NCBI GenBank assembly: GCA_902587325.1
Contig: CACIKV010000001.1
Location: forward strand, 1 to 64,000
DNA length: 64,000 nt
Reading direction: 5' to 3'
Source: an uncultured Bacteroidota bacterium
GTDB lineage: Bacteria > Bacteroidota > Bacteroidia > Flavobacteriales > Flavobacteriaceae
Below, one piece after another: positions 10,313 through 19,035 of this stretch. Made by a program: the position numbers and the translations under genes. How positions within the stretch are numbered: position 1 is the stretch's first letter; each line of letters opens with the position of its first letter. Below the pieces are notes generated by a model. The model was given only the letters and a program-made list of their open reading frames with translations. It did no database searches and had not been told where the DNA came from.

Positions 10313-10654
10313 CTATTTATTTCTTGCTTCATTTGAAGCTTTTAAAATTAATTGAGCTTTTTTATTTCCAAACTTTTTTACCAACTTATTTCTAATACTT
10401 TCGTATCCCTTTCTGTATATCAATCTTTTCTCTTCTGCTGTTGAGGCATTGCTCTCACGAACATTAATTGCATTATCAACAATTTGAGCTAAGTGAACTT
10501 TTTTGTAAAATTTAGCATCTTCATCACTCAGCTCTAATTTATCAATAACATAACTGGTTATCATATCAGAACGTTTTTCTTGAGATTTTGTCGCATTTTG
10601 TGAAAACGCAATAAAAGGAATTAAGAAGGTTGTTACTAATAAAAACTTTTTCAT
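10313..10654 (-). CDS. Small secreted helical protein of unknown function
   Basis: A 113-residue protein with a clear signal peptide (MKKFLLVTTFLIPFIAFSQ). The mature part is short, charged and predicted helical (LELSDEDAKFYKKVHLAQ, then KGYESIRNKLVKKFGNKK). It has a loose likeness to Spy/CpxP-type periplasmic helical proteins, not strong enough to assign. It directly abuts the susD start on the same strand, with no gap, and precedes the terminator, so it is part of the susCD transcript. It could help fold or protect the uptake complex, but this is speculation. Confidence 0.75.
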   Translation of the reverse strand: MKKFLLVTTFLIPFIAFSQNATKSQEKRSDMITSYVIDKLELSDEDAKFYKKVHLAQIVDNAINVRESNASTAEEKRLIYRKGYESIRNKLVKKFGNKKAQLILKASNEARNK

Positions 10655-12274
10655 TTAATTAATCAATTCATTAGTATTTACTTCGCTTATTGGAATAGGC
10701 ATTTGCATTATTTGATTAGGATCTGTAGAAAACTCAACTTCTAAGTTTTTAGCATACCTTTTCCAACCAACACCAACTCTTTTTCCGAATGAATTATTAT
10801 GTGGACTAAGTGTTTTATCAATAAAATACTGTACTCCTCTCCTTCTTACATGCCATGAATCATGACCCTCACCAATAAGTTCAAATTTATATTCATCCAT
10901 AATTGCATCCCTAAATGCAGATTGACCTTGTGAAAATTGTGGTCTAGCAGTCACACCTGCTCTATCTAAAACAGGTTGTAAATAAGTCATCTGTTGACCA
11001 TTACCTAGCTCATTAGATATTTCTGCAAGCATCAACAACAATTCAGCATATCTATATACTACAATATTTTGACTATTGAATTGGTTATTATGAGTTTTGT
11101 CTTTTTCTGCCCATTTAAATAAGTATGGATGTGCAATAGCAAATCTTCCTCTAGTTGGATTATGTGGGTAAACCCTAACAAGTCCAGCTGGAGGTGTTCT
11201 ATCAGCTCTTTGATATTGAGACAAATAAGTTGCTTTGTAACGACTATCAGGGTATGTACTTAAATTATTAGCATTCCAAGTTGTATTCCCACCATAAGCT
11301 TTTAAATGCTTATCGTGCTGAAAAGCACTCACTCTAAACCATCCAAAATGCATACCTGCCTTATATTTCCATGGTGTAAAATTTCTACCCATTTGCGAAT
11401 TAGTTGCATCCTGTGAAATTTGTAATTCAAACATGGATTCAGTGGAGTTTTCACCCTGCACTGTAAATAAACTTCCAAAGTCATTAACTAATGAATAGTG
11501 ACCGTAAGCTGATTGTGCTGCTTGGTTGGCCAAGTTCCAATAATCCATCGAACTTCCATCTACTTGTAAATCATTATTGGTAGCTATTGTCATGTAGACT
11601 TTTGCTAAAAGCATATTTGCTGCATGAGCTTTTGGATAACCAATACCAGCATTGCCATTAAGCATTGAAGCAGCAGTTGATGCATCTGAAATTATTTGTT
11701 GAACAACATCAGATTTTGAAGAAAGTGCTTTATTAGTGTTATCGGAGGAAGGTAAATCTAACCAAAGAGGGACATCTCCAAATAAATTAACTAACTCAAA
11801 ATAACTCCAAGCTCTTACAAAATATGCGTGTCCAGCTACATCATTAAAAACTACCTCATCATTACTTGATGGAGAAGCAGTAGTATTAATATTGGAAATT
11901 GCTCCATTACATCTAGCAATAGTTTGATATAATCCTGTCCATAGCCAATCTGCGTCCATATGATATCCAGGTTTTAGAGAAACCAATGTTGACATATCAC
12001 GTGTATTTACTCTATTTCCACCTTTTCCAGTAAACATTAGGCCAGAGTATAGGTTAGTGATAAACAACCTTCTTTCCTGAGTATTATAAGTTGTTAGTGA
12101 TTGATAAATACCATCTCTAGCTGCCTGAGCACTTTGTGCGTTAGTGTAAATAGTTTCATCTAAAAAAGGTGGTTCCTCATCTAGATCGCAACCCATTATA
12201 AATAAAATAGGCAACGCTAATATTAAATATTTAAAATATTTCATTATTTCTTTTTTATTAATTAAATTTTTCAT
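10655..12274 (-). CDS. susD: SusD-family glycan-binding lipoprotein
   Basis: A SusD/RagB-type outer membrane lipoprotein that captures oligosaccharides at the surface and works as the lid of the SusC transporter. The lipobox is FIMGCD and the N-terminal part carries the typical SusD helical repeats (AQAARDGIYQSL; AYFVRAWSYFELVNLFGDVPL). The C-terminal part has YRYAELLLMLAEISNELG and the GEGHDSWHVRRRG stretch seen in SusD families. An ATG at 12244 (MKYFKYLILALPILF) gives a cleaner lipoprotein signal than the first ATG and is probably the real start. It lies 6 bases after susC. Confidence 0.96.
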   Translation of the reverse strand: MKNLINKKEIMKYFKYLILALPILFIMGCDLDEEPPFLDETIYTNAQSAQAARDGIYQSLTTYNTQERRLFITNLYSGLMFTGKGGNRVNTRDMSTLVSLKPGYHMDADWLWTGLYQTIARCNGAISNINTTASPSSNDEVVFNDVAGHAYFVRAWSYFELVNLFGDVPLWLDLPSSDNTNKALSSKSDVVQQIISDASTAASMLNGNAGIGYPKAHAANMLLAKVYMTIATNNDLQVDGSSMDYWNLANQAAQSAYGHYSLVNDFGSLFTVQGENSTESMFELQISQDATNSQMGRNFTPWKYKAGMHFGWFRVSAFQHDKHLKAYGGNTTWNANNLSTYPDSRYKATYLSQYQRADRTPPAGLVRVYPHNPTRGRFAIAHPYLFKWAEKDKTHNNQFNSQNIVVYRYAELLLMLAEISNELGNGQQMTYLQPVLDRAGVTARPQFSQGQSAFRDAIMDEYKFELIGEGHDSWHVRRRGVQYFIDKTLSPHNNSFGKRVGVGWKRYAKNLEVEFSTDPNQIMQMPIPISEVNTNELIN

Positions 12275-12280
12275 GTTTTA

Positions 12281-15200
12281 TTAGAAATTTAAATTTATAC
12301 CGACTAAAAACGACTGTGAATTTGGTTTGTTATTCCAGTCTGTTCCTTGAATTAAACCATCGTACAAAAATGTAGTAATTTCTGGATCATATCCTGAATA
12401 GTCAGTCCATGTAAATAAATTTTGTCCAGTAACATACACATTAGCTGATTCAATAAAACTTACTGAGTCTGTTGGAACATCGTAACTTACAGTAATATTA
12501 TTTAACCTAAGATATGTCCCGTCTTCAATAACTCTATCCATCAAAGCTCCAAATAAATTTGATGAATAACCAAGTCTAGGATAGTCATTAGTGGGATTAC
12601 TTTCTGTCCATCTATTATGATAAGCTTCACTTAAAACATTTCTGTAAGTACCTTCAGCCCATCCCATTCTATATAAATTTCCATTTACAATTTCATTACC
12701 ACTTACCCCATTGAATAAAGCACTTATAGATAACGCTTTATATGAAAAATCTAAATTAATTCCATATATAAAATCAGGGTTTGGATTACCAATAACAGTT
12801 CTGTCATCTAAATTAACTTGACCATCGCCATTTAAATCTAAAACTTTAATATCACCTGGTTGAGACATAGCACCATTTATGGTGTACATTTGATCTCCGG
12901 TCTGAAAAATACCATCAGTTTTCCATCCATAAAATAAAGCAACCTCTTCTCCTTCCATAAATATGTTAACAGGGAACTTTATACTATTTCCTCTACTTGG
13001 TTGTCTACCAAAGTAATGAGCTCTTTTTTCAGTCGAATAAGTACCATCTCCATTGTCTACTAGAACATTGCCTGGTGATAAACCTAAATTTTGAATTTCA
13101 GTCTTATTAAATGCAATATTACCTCCAATATTTAATGTAAAATCACCGCTATCAACTAAAGCTAAATCTAGTCCAATTTCCAAACCTTTATTTTCCAAAG
13201 ATCCTCTGTTTATAAGAATACTACTGAATCCTGATGATGTAGGAATTGGACTTTGCTGTAAAAGATCTTTAGTTGTTTTTTCATAAAGATCTATTGTTCC
13301 TGAAACTCTACCATTACTAAATCCGAAATCAATACCAAAATTCAATTGTTCTGTTGACTCCCAGGTGAGGTCAGGATTTGCGATGTTGGCAAGTATTAAT
13401 GGTACTGTTGTTCCATTAGTACTTGTACCATATAAACTAGACGAAGCACCATAATTAGATAAGGTACCGTAAGGACCAATTCCATGATTACCAATTGCAC
13501 CCCAACCAGCTCTCACTTTTAAACTTGAAAAAAGATCTAGATCCCTTATAAACTTTTCACTTCCAGCTCTCCAAGCAAATGCGAAAGAAGGAAATACACC
13601 GTATTTGTTATCCTCCGCAAATTTAGAAACACCATCTCTTCTAAAACTAGTTGTTAAGGTATATTTATTTTTAAATGTATAATTTACTCTACCTAGAACA
13701 GAAAAAAGTTGTTGATCTGAAGCTCTTAAAAGTAGCGGAGTTGATATAACTTGACCTAAAAAAGGTTGAGCAGTTCCAAGCTGTGCTGTTACAAAATCTT
13801 CTACTGCATAAACACTGCTTTCAACGTCTCTAACATCATATGTCACACCAAATGCAGCATTTACTCTATGATTCTTATTTATATTTCTATTGTATCTCAA
13901 GAAGTTATTCACTTGATAAGTTAGAGCATTTAATTTCATTTTTTGTAACATACCATTTGCATTAGCTCCTTGCCATGTTGTTAATCCATAAAACCTACTT
14001 CTATCTTTATCTCTTAGATTACCTCCAACTTTAAACTCATATTGTAAACCAGGTGTATTAAATTTATATTTAATTGCAAGTGAAGCTATCAATCTATTTT
14101 CTCTGGATTCATCAGTAAAATCGTTTATCCACGAATAAGGGTTTGAGATTGTTTGACCATCAACAAAATCCTCAATATTATCAGCATCATTTGGTATGAT
14201 TGGATTATATGTTAATGTTTGCTGAGTAAAACTTTGATCTCCACCAATTAAATCTCCACCTTCAGCAAAATTTGATTTACTAAAAAAAGAACTAAGTCGA
14301 GCCTCAATTCTCACTCTATCATTTAAGTCATAATTAAGATTTAATCTTATATCTTGTGTCTTAAAGCTTGAACTTTCAATTAACCCATTTAAGTCATTGA
14401 ATCCAGCCGAAAGATAATAATCACCTTTTTCATTTCCACCAGAAAATGAAACACCAAAATTAGTACTAACACCTGTGTCATAAATTTCATCTTGCCAATC
14501 GTGAACTTGATTTGGTGTTGAATCTACTGTGGCAGTTTGATTACCAGACTGATCGTAAATAAATGAAAAAACCTGATCACCATTGATTACATAACGGTCA
14601 GATTCACCAGCACTTGCTCTAATAGAGTTTTGATACATAGCATATCCAGGTCCATCCAACATGTCATAAGTATTAGTGATATCTCTAACTGTCGTAGTTA
14701 CATATGCATTAATTTTACCTTTTTCCTCATCACCACCGCTCTTTGTTGTGATTAGAACAACACCATTAGCCCCTCTAGATCCATAAATTGCAGTAGCTGA
14801 AGCATCTTTAAGAACCTCGATTCTTTCTATATCTCTAGGGTTTAAACCATTTAAACCACTTTGCGCTTCTTGGCCAGTATTTCCAGATCCAGTAGGAATT
14901 ACATCCTCACCAGCTGATGAAATAATTACACCATCGATGACATATAATGGTTCATTATTACCTCTCAAACTATTTGTTCCCCTTATACGTACACTAACTC
15001 CAGAATTTGGGTTTGCAGAATTTTGGGTTACTTGAACTCCAGCTGCTCTACCTTGTAAAAGCTGATCAACTGTTGCAGATTGTCTTGAAACTTTATCATC
15101 TACTACAACTGAGCTAACAGCGCCAGTTAAATCTCGTTTTAAAACAGTACCATAGCCAACTACAACTACTTCTTCTAAAGCCTCAGTGTCTGGTTGAAGG

Positions 15201-15475
15201 TTAACATTAATTGAAAGTTGATTACTTACATCAACTTCCAAATTTACATATCCAATATATGATATTACAAGTATGTTAGATGAATCATTAGCTATCGATA
15301 GAGAAAAATTTCCATCAAAATCTGTAATAGCACCAACTGAACCAGAGCCTTTAAGCTGAACGGTTGCGCCAGGTAAAGGTGTACCATTTTCATCACTTAC
15401 AGTACCACTTATGTTTTTTGACTGAGAATGTATGAAGAATGGAAATATTAAAAAAATAAATAAAATTTTCCTCAT
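12281..15475 (-). CDS. susC: SusC-family TonB-dependent outer membrane transporter
   Basis: A 1064-residue SusC/RagA protein. After a signal peptide comes a carboxypeptidase-regulatory-like domain (about residues 20-95, ISGTVSDENGTPLPGATV), a TonB box (EEVVVVGYGT), the plug domain (about 110-245, with VIDG and KDASATAIYGSRGANG) and a long beta-barrel ending in Phe. It imports glycan fragments across the outer membrane using TonB energy, paired with the adjacent SusD. Because the neighbouring genes are GH10, GH43, xylA and xylB, xylan oligosaccharides are the inferred substrate. The upstream intergenic region carries a palindrome that may be the regulator's operator. Confidence 0.97.
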   Translation of the reverse strand: MRKILFIFLIFPFFIHSQSKNISGTVSDENGTPLPGATVQLKGSGSVGAITDFDGNFSLSIANDSSNILVISYIGYVNLEVDVSNQLSINVNLQPDTEALEEVVVVGYGTVLKRDLTGAVSSVVVDDKVSRQSATVDQLLQGRAAGVQVTQNSANPNSGVSVRIRGTNSLRGNNEPLYVIDGVIISSAGEDVIPTGSGNTGQEAQSGLNGLNPRDIERIEVLKDASATAIYGSRGANGVVLITTKSGGDEEKGKINAYVTTTVRDITNTYDMLDGPGYAMYQNSIRASAGESDRYVINGDQVFSFIYDQSGNQTATVDSTPNQVHDWQDEIYDTGVSTNFGVSFSGGNEKGDYYLSAGFNDLNGLIESSSFKTQDIRLNLNYDLNDRVRIEARLSSFFSKSNFAEGGDLIGGDQSFTQQTLTYNPIIPNDADNIEDFVDGQTISNPYSWINDFTDESRENRLIASLAIKYKFNTPGLQYEFKVGGNLRDKDRSRFYGLTTWQGANANGMLQKMKLNALTYQVNNFLRYNRNINKNHRVNAAFGVTYDVRDVESSVYAVEDFVTAQLGTAQPFLGQVISTPLLLRASDQQLFSVLGRVNYTFKNKYTLTTSFRRDGVSKFAEDNKYGVFPSFAFAWRAGSEKFIRDLDLFSSLKVRAGWGAIGNHGIGPYGTLSNYGASSSLYGTSTNGTTVPLILANIANPDLTWESTEQLNFGIDFGFSNGRVSGTIDLYEKTTKDLLQQSPIPTSSGFSSILINRGSLENKGLEIGLDLALVDSGDFTLNIGGNIAFNKTEIQNLGLSPGNVLVDNGDGTYSTEKRAHYFGRQPSRGNSIKFPVNIFMEGEEVALFYGWKTDGIFQTGDQMYTINGAMSQPGDIKVLDLNGDGQVNLDDRTVIGNPNPDFIYGINLDFSYKALSISALFNGVSGNEIVNGNLYRMGWAEGTYRNVLSEAYHNRWTESNPTNDYPRLGYSSNLFGALMDRVIEDGTYLRLNNITVSYDVPTDSVSFIESANVYVTGQNLFTWTDYSGYDPEITTFLYDGLIQGTDWNNKPNSQSFLVGINLNF

Positions 15476-15576
15476 TTTTTAATTAGTTATTGTTATTAAT
15501 TTCTCAATATATGAATAAATAATTGATAATTTATAAATTTAAAACCTTTTCGCATGAGGATTCAACAATTAAAAAA

Positions 15577-15607
15577 GAAATTATATTTAAATTGATAAAC
15601 ATCCAAA
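15577..15607 (-). promoter_or_regulatory. Candidate Bacteroidota-type promoter of susC
   Basis: On the minus strand TTTG (15607-15604) is followed after 18 bases by TATAATTTC (15585-15577). This approximates the Bacteroidota -33 TTTG and -7 TAnnTTTG pattern. It lies about 100 bases before the susC ATG and just downstream of a palindrome. A+T richness makes chance matches common. Confidence 0.35.
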
Positions 15608-15613
15608 AATATT

Positions 15614-15627
15614 CGAAAACATTTTCG
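15614..15627. promoter_or_regulatory. Candidate LacI-family operator upstream of susC
   Basis: CGAAAACATTTTCG has perfect 6-base arms (CGAAAA/TTTTCG) around a 2-base centre. Short CG-rich palindromes of this form are typical LacI-family operators, and CG steps are rare in this A+T-rich DNA. It lies about 140 bases upstream of the susC start and just upstream of the candidate promoter. A LacI-type regulator gene starts the window. Confidence 0.5.
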
Positions 15628-15629
15628 CT

Positions 15630-17015
15630 TCAATAGTGAGAAGTCAAATAATCTTTTTTTGTAAGTTTATTTATCAAGTTACTTGGAACTTTAGTCCATT
15701 GAGATTCTTTATCTAGTGGATGTAGTGTTGGTTTTAGAAATGGAATTTCAGTTTCAAGGAGAAAATCACTTTGAGAAGTCATCCATTTTTTCAACTGTTT
15801 TTTTAATTTATTTATCTGGTTTTTATATTTTTTATTATGAATTAAATTTTTCATTTCATAAGGATCGTTTTGTAAATCATAAAATTCCTCAAATGGAACA
15901 TTTCTAAAAGCCTCTGCTCCCATTCTAATAAACTGGTTTTTTATAGAGTTTTCTGTGAAATTATTCTTGTAAACATCAATTGAGTTATAATTAATAATAT
16001 ATTTAAATCTTTCATTTCTTACAGATCTGGATGGGAATACTTTTGCATTTCTCACATTTTGTCGCGTAGAAATCCCATAAGTAAATTTTCTTTTACCTTT
16101 TTCACCTTTCAAATTATTTAAAAAACTGTAGCCATCTAAATTTTTTGGAATTTTATTTCCAGTTGATTCAATAATTGTTGGTAAAATATCAACAAGATTA
16201 ATTAAATCATTACTCGTAGTTCCAGGTTTTACGACATTAGGCCATCTAACTATCAAAGGAATTTTTAAACCAGACTCTTTTACTGACCATTTCCCTCTTA
16301 AACCACCATCAGAGGCATAAATAAAAATTGTATTATCACTTAGATTGGTTTCATCTAAAAAGTTTATAACTTCTTCAAGCTGATTATTGTCATATAAAAT
16401 ATTTTGATAGTAACCTTTTTCGTTTGGTAATCGTGACCTATTTAAATATGGGTTTTGATAAATATCCTCATCACTAAATTGAGTATTTGTCGGAAATGGA
16501 CCGTGTGGATAGTCTGATGTAATGAACATACAGAATGGTTTTTTTGCATTTTTTATGTAGTGCTTAATTTTATCCATTGGTAATAATTTGCCTTCATTTT
16601 TGAAATAATGAGTCCAGTTAAAAACTGAACTAGGCTTAACATGGCTTTTACCAGCTAAAACAACTTCATATCCAACAGATTGTAAATAATCATTAACATC
16701 AATAATATCTTTTTTTACGGGTAAGTGATTAGCGTAACAACCGTTTTTTATAGGATACAAACCAGTGAATATTTGAGAACGACTTGGAGAACATATTGCT
16801 TGAGAAGTGTACGCATTATTGAATTTCATTCCCTGACTTGCTAGTCTATTTATAGGGTCAGATGGAACTAAACTATTTCCATATATATTATGATCTATTT
16901 GGTCTTTATCATCGGATATATAATAAATGATATTAGGTTGATTTTTTAAATCGATTTCATTTAAAAATAATGATGAAATTATATAAATAAAAAAATTTAA
17001 AAGAGTGCTGTGCAT
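15630..17015 (-). CDS. Family S1 sulfatase, N-sulfoglucosamine sulfohydrolase-like
   Basis: An exported sulfatase of about 461 residues. The canonical formylglycine motif ICSPSR is present (Cys75 counted from the ATG at 17015), with the metal site YISDDKDQ and the downstream GLYPIKNG and LAGKSHVKPSS segments that resemble SGSH-like sulfatases. A TTG two codons earlier (17021) is possible but ATG is preferred. It lies upstream of susC on the same strand and is separated from it by 154 bases that hold the operator-like site, so it may be a separate unit. Substrate unknown; sulfated xylan or another algal glycan is possible. Confidence 0.9.
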   Translation of the reverse strand: MHSTLLNFFIYIISSLFLNEIDLKNQPNIIYYISDDKDQIDHNIYGNSLVPSDPINRLASQGMKFNNAYTSQAICSPSRSQIFTGLYPIKNGCYANHLPVKKDIIDVNDYLQSVGYEVVLAGKSHVKPSSVFNWTHYFKNEGKLLPMDKIKHYIKNAKKPFCMFITSDYPHGPFPTNTQFSDEDIYQNPYLNRSRLPNEKGYYQNILYDNNQLEEVINFLDETNLSDNTIFIYASDGGLRGKWSVKESGLKIPLIVRWPNVVKPGTTSNDLINLVDILPTIIESTGNKIPKNLDGYSFLNNLKGEKGKRKFTYGISTRQNVRNAKVFPSRSVRNERFKYIINYNSIDVYKNNFTENSIKNQFIRMGAEAFRNVPFEEFYDLQNDPYEMKNLIHNKKYKNQINKLKKQLKKWMTSQSDFLLETEIPFLKPTLHPLDKESQWTKVPSNLINKLTKKDYLTSHY

Positions 17016-17097
17016 AATCAAACTTAGCTTAATTCAACATACTAATCAAAAAAAATTGTGAAGAACTTATATTTAATTAAATTTGCCAACTGTAAAT

Positions 17098-17171
17098 GGT
17101 CGCGTAGCTCAGCTGGATAGAGCATCTGCCTTCTAAGCAGACGGTCGCACGTTCGAATCGTGCCGCGATCA
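17098..17171 (+). tRNA. tRNA-Arg (anticodon TCT)
   Basis: A full cloverleaf can be drawn: acceptor arms GGTCGCG and CGCGATC (one G-U pair), D-arm GCTC/GAGC, anticodon stem TCTGC/GCAGA with loop CTTCTAA giving anticodon TCT, and T-loop TTCGAAT. CCA is not encoded. It reads AGA codons, the usual Arg codon in A+T-rich genomes. A terminator follows at once. Confidence 0.97.
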
Positions 17172-17173
17172 CT

Positions 17174-17203
17174 AAAACCTCAGCGACTTGTTGGGGTTTT
17201 TTT
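17174..17203 (+). terminator. Intrinsic terminator of tRNA-Arg; left copy of 29-bp repeat
   Basis: AAAACCTCAGC pairs with GTTGGGGTTTT around a GACTT loop (about 11 pairs including G-U) and is followed by a T-tract. The same 29 bases (17174-17202) recur exactly at 20730-20758. Confidence 0.85.
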
Positions 17204-17371
17204 ATCTGTATATCGGGGCACTCAACATTTAAAAACTGTGACTATTAAGATTTTAGTCAATTTATAAAAAATACTCAATAGTATCAATAATTTAATAATA
17301 ATTGGCAGTTATATGGCAGTTATTTAATTAGTAAGAAAAAGAAATATAAACTCAAAATTTTACAAAATGTA

Positions 17372-17385
17372 ACACTATAAAAAAA
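17372..17385 (+). repeat. Copy 1 of a short repeat ACACTATAAAAAA
   Basis: This 13-mer occurs here, 39 bases before the PspC gene start at 17424, and twice more at 18857-18869 and 18881-18893. The copies bracket the three genes from 17424 to 18841. Confidence 0.5.
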
Positions 17386-17423
17386 GGGACAATTTCATAT
17401 ATTAGGTTGATAAATAACTAATT

Positions 17424-17609
17424 ATGAAAAAACTATATAGGTATCCTAACAAAGGTTATATCGCTGGTGTTTGTCACGGGCTAGGAGTACACACTAATAT
17501 TGACCCTCTTATTTTTAGAATATTAACAGTTTTTGGAGGACTTGGATTTGTTTATTTAGTTTTCTGGATTATTTTAAAAAAAGAAACTGATTACCCATTC
17601 TCCCAATAG
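17424..17609 (+). CDS. PspC-domain small membrane protein
   Basis: A 61-residue protein made of one PspC domain: KKLYRYPNKGYIAGVCHGLG followed by the IDPLIFRILTVFGG segment and one transmembrane helix (GFVYLVFWIIL). PspC domains belong to envelope-stress (phage shock) systems, but stand-alone versions are common in Bacteroidota and their role is unclear. It is the first gene after tRNA-Arg, and a secreted protein gene follows 9 bases later, so the two may be co-transcribed. Confidence 0.85.
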   Translation: MKKLYRYPNKGYIAGVCHGLGVHTNIDPLIFRILTVFGGLGFVYLVFWIILKKETDYPFSQ

Positions 17610-17618
17610 GAAAAAACT

Positions 17619-18065
17619 ATGAAAAAACTAATTCTACTATTACTATTTATTCCACTTGTTTCTTTTGCTCAAGAAGAAGTTATAGTTATCGTGGAATTAA
17701 TAAAAAATGAAAATAAATCTGAAAAAGATTTAAAAGATTTCACTGAAAAATATAGTAATTATGTAAAAAGTACTGAACCCAACACATTAGGATGGTCATA
17801 TAATGATGCTGGAGATAAAATAATTTTAATTGAAAGATATAAAAATGAAGATGCTAATATTATAACAGCAAAAAATATTTCTCCAAATGGGAATCGATAT
17901 AAACTGCTACAAGAATCTTTTGATTTTTACACCTTAAAAAAAGTAACCGTAACTGGCGGTTTTACTGAAAAACTAATAAATTTTAATAAAATAACTGCAG
18001 AAAAAGTAGGATTTTCAGTTCCATTTGAATATTATCCTCTGATTAGCGGATACAGTAAAAATTAA
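17619..18065 (+). CDS. Small secreted protein with ABM-like (dimeric alpha/beta barrel) features
   Basis: A 148-residue protein with a signal peptide (MKKLILLLLFIPLVSFAQ). The mature part has the pattern of an antibiotic-biosynthesis-monooxygenase-like ferredoxin fold: a first strand (EVIVIVELIKN), a helix, then TEPNTLGWSYNDAGDKIIL and an ERYKNEDA turn. That is a resemblance, not a family assignment. Its first 47 bases are identical to those of the next gene, which lies 2 bases downstream. Function unknown. Confidence 0.75.
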   Translation: MKKLILLLLFIPLVSFAQEEVIVIVELIKNENKSEKDLKDFTEKYSNYVKSTEPNTLGWSYNDAGDKIILIERYKNEDANIITAKNISPNGNRYKLLQESFDFYTLKKVTVTGGFTEKLINFNKITAEKVGFSVPFEYYPLISGYSKN

Positions 18066-18067
18066 GA

Positions 18068-18841
18068 ATGAAAAAACTAATTCTACTATTACTATTTATT
18101 CCACTTGTTTCTTTAGGACAAGATGTAAATATTAATGAGTATTATGATGATGGAAAAAAGATAACAGAGAAAACCTGGCAAGATGGAAAGCAATTAAATA
18201 CACTAGTTGAGATAGTAGATGGAGAAGTTACAAGTTATAGATATTACATAAGTCAAGATGATGTTGAGGTAGGTGCAAACTTCTACTATGTTAAAGATTA
18301 TGGAAAGTATTTCAAAGTTGATATTTCAATTTTAAATAATTCAGACAACAGATATAATTTTAATCCAAGTGATATTTATGTAAATGTAAATGGTGATGTA
18401 AAAAAGAAAGAAAAGTATTATGCAATTTCTTTTGATGAGTATAGTAAGAAAGTTAAGAGAAGGCAAAATTCAAATGCATTCTGGTTAGCATTTGCTCAAG
18501 GAATGGGAAATACAGGCACAACATATTCTCAAAGCAACACTACATATACTGATGGATATAATTATGGATATGCCACAACAAATACAACTACATATTCACC
18601 AGCATTACAACAAATGCAAGCTAGACAAAATGCACAGGATATATCAAGGTTTCAAAACGAACAACAAGAAAGAAAGAACTTCATTAATGAGGGGTATTTA
18701 AAAAATCATACTTTATTTCCTAATACTCAATTAGAGGGTTACTTCTTAATTCCTTATCACAAAAAGGTTACAGATATTGATATGATTATAAAACTAGGGA
18801 ATATGGAGTTTGATTATAGTAATGATAAGTGGGGTCAATAA
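18068..18841 (+). CDS. Secreted protein of unknown function
   Basis: A 257-residue protein with a signal peptide almost identical to that of the upstream gene (MKKLILLLLFIPLVSLGQ), although the mature parts are unrelated. The middle carries a Ser/Thr/Tyr/Asn/Gln-rich stretch (about residues 150-195, YSQSNTTYTDGYNYGY), probably disordered. The end (LPNTQLEGYFLIPYHKKV-type segment) looks like a beta structure. No family is recognised. Two ACACTATAAAAAA repeats follow its stop. Confidence 0.72.
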   Translation: MKKLILLLLFIPLVSLGQDVNINEYYDDGKKITEKTWQDGKQLNTLVEIVDGEVTSYRYYISQDDVEVGANFYYVKDYGKYFKVDISILNNSDNRYNFNPSDIYVNVNGDVKKKEKYYAISFDEYSKKVKRRQNSNAFWLAFAQGMGNTGTTYSQSNTTYTDGYNYGYATTNTTTYSPALQQMQARQNAQDISRFQNEQQERKNFINEGYLKNHTLFPNTQLEGYFLIPYHKKVTDIDMIIKLGNMEFDYSNDKWGQ

Positions 18842-18856
18842 AATCCGATAAATCCG

Positions 18857-18893
18857 ACACTATAAAAAAGACACTTTCGGACACTATAAAAAA
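18857..18893 (+). repeat. Copies 2 and 3 of ACACTATAAAAAA
   Basis: Two copies 24 bases apart (18857-18869, 18881-18893), each preceded by a C-C/G-G dinucleotide context. The third copy is at 17372. No hairpin is obvious. The 170-base gap in which they lie (18842-19011) shows no gene. Confidence 0.5.
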
Positions 18894-19035
18894 AGAATGT
18901 TATTCATCTTGATTAATCAAGTTTTTTCAAGTTACTTTATAGGGTAAATAGTTAGATATATTAAGTTTATGTTAAGAAAAAAAATCTGTTCATTTTTTTT
19001 TGTAATTTCAAATGCAAACCAAAAAATTATTATTA

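Noticed and set aside
17303-17322. Direct repeat TGGCAGTTA twice within 20 bases
   Set aside because: Too short and in A+T-rich intergenic DNA. No gene or site could be linked to it.
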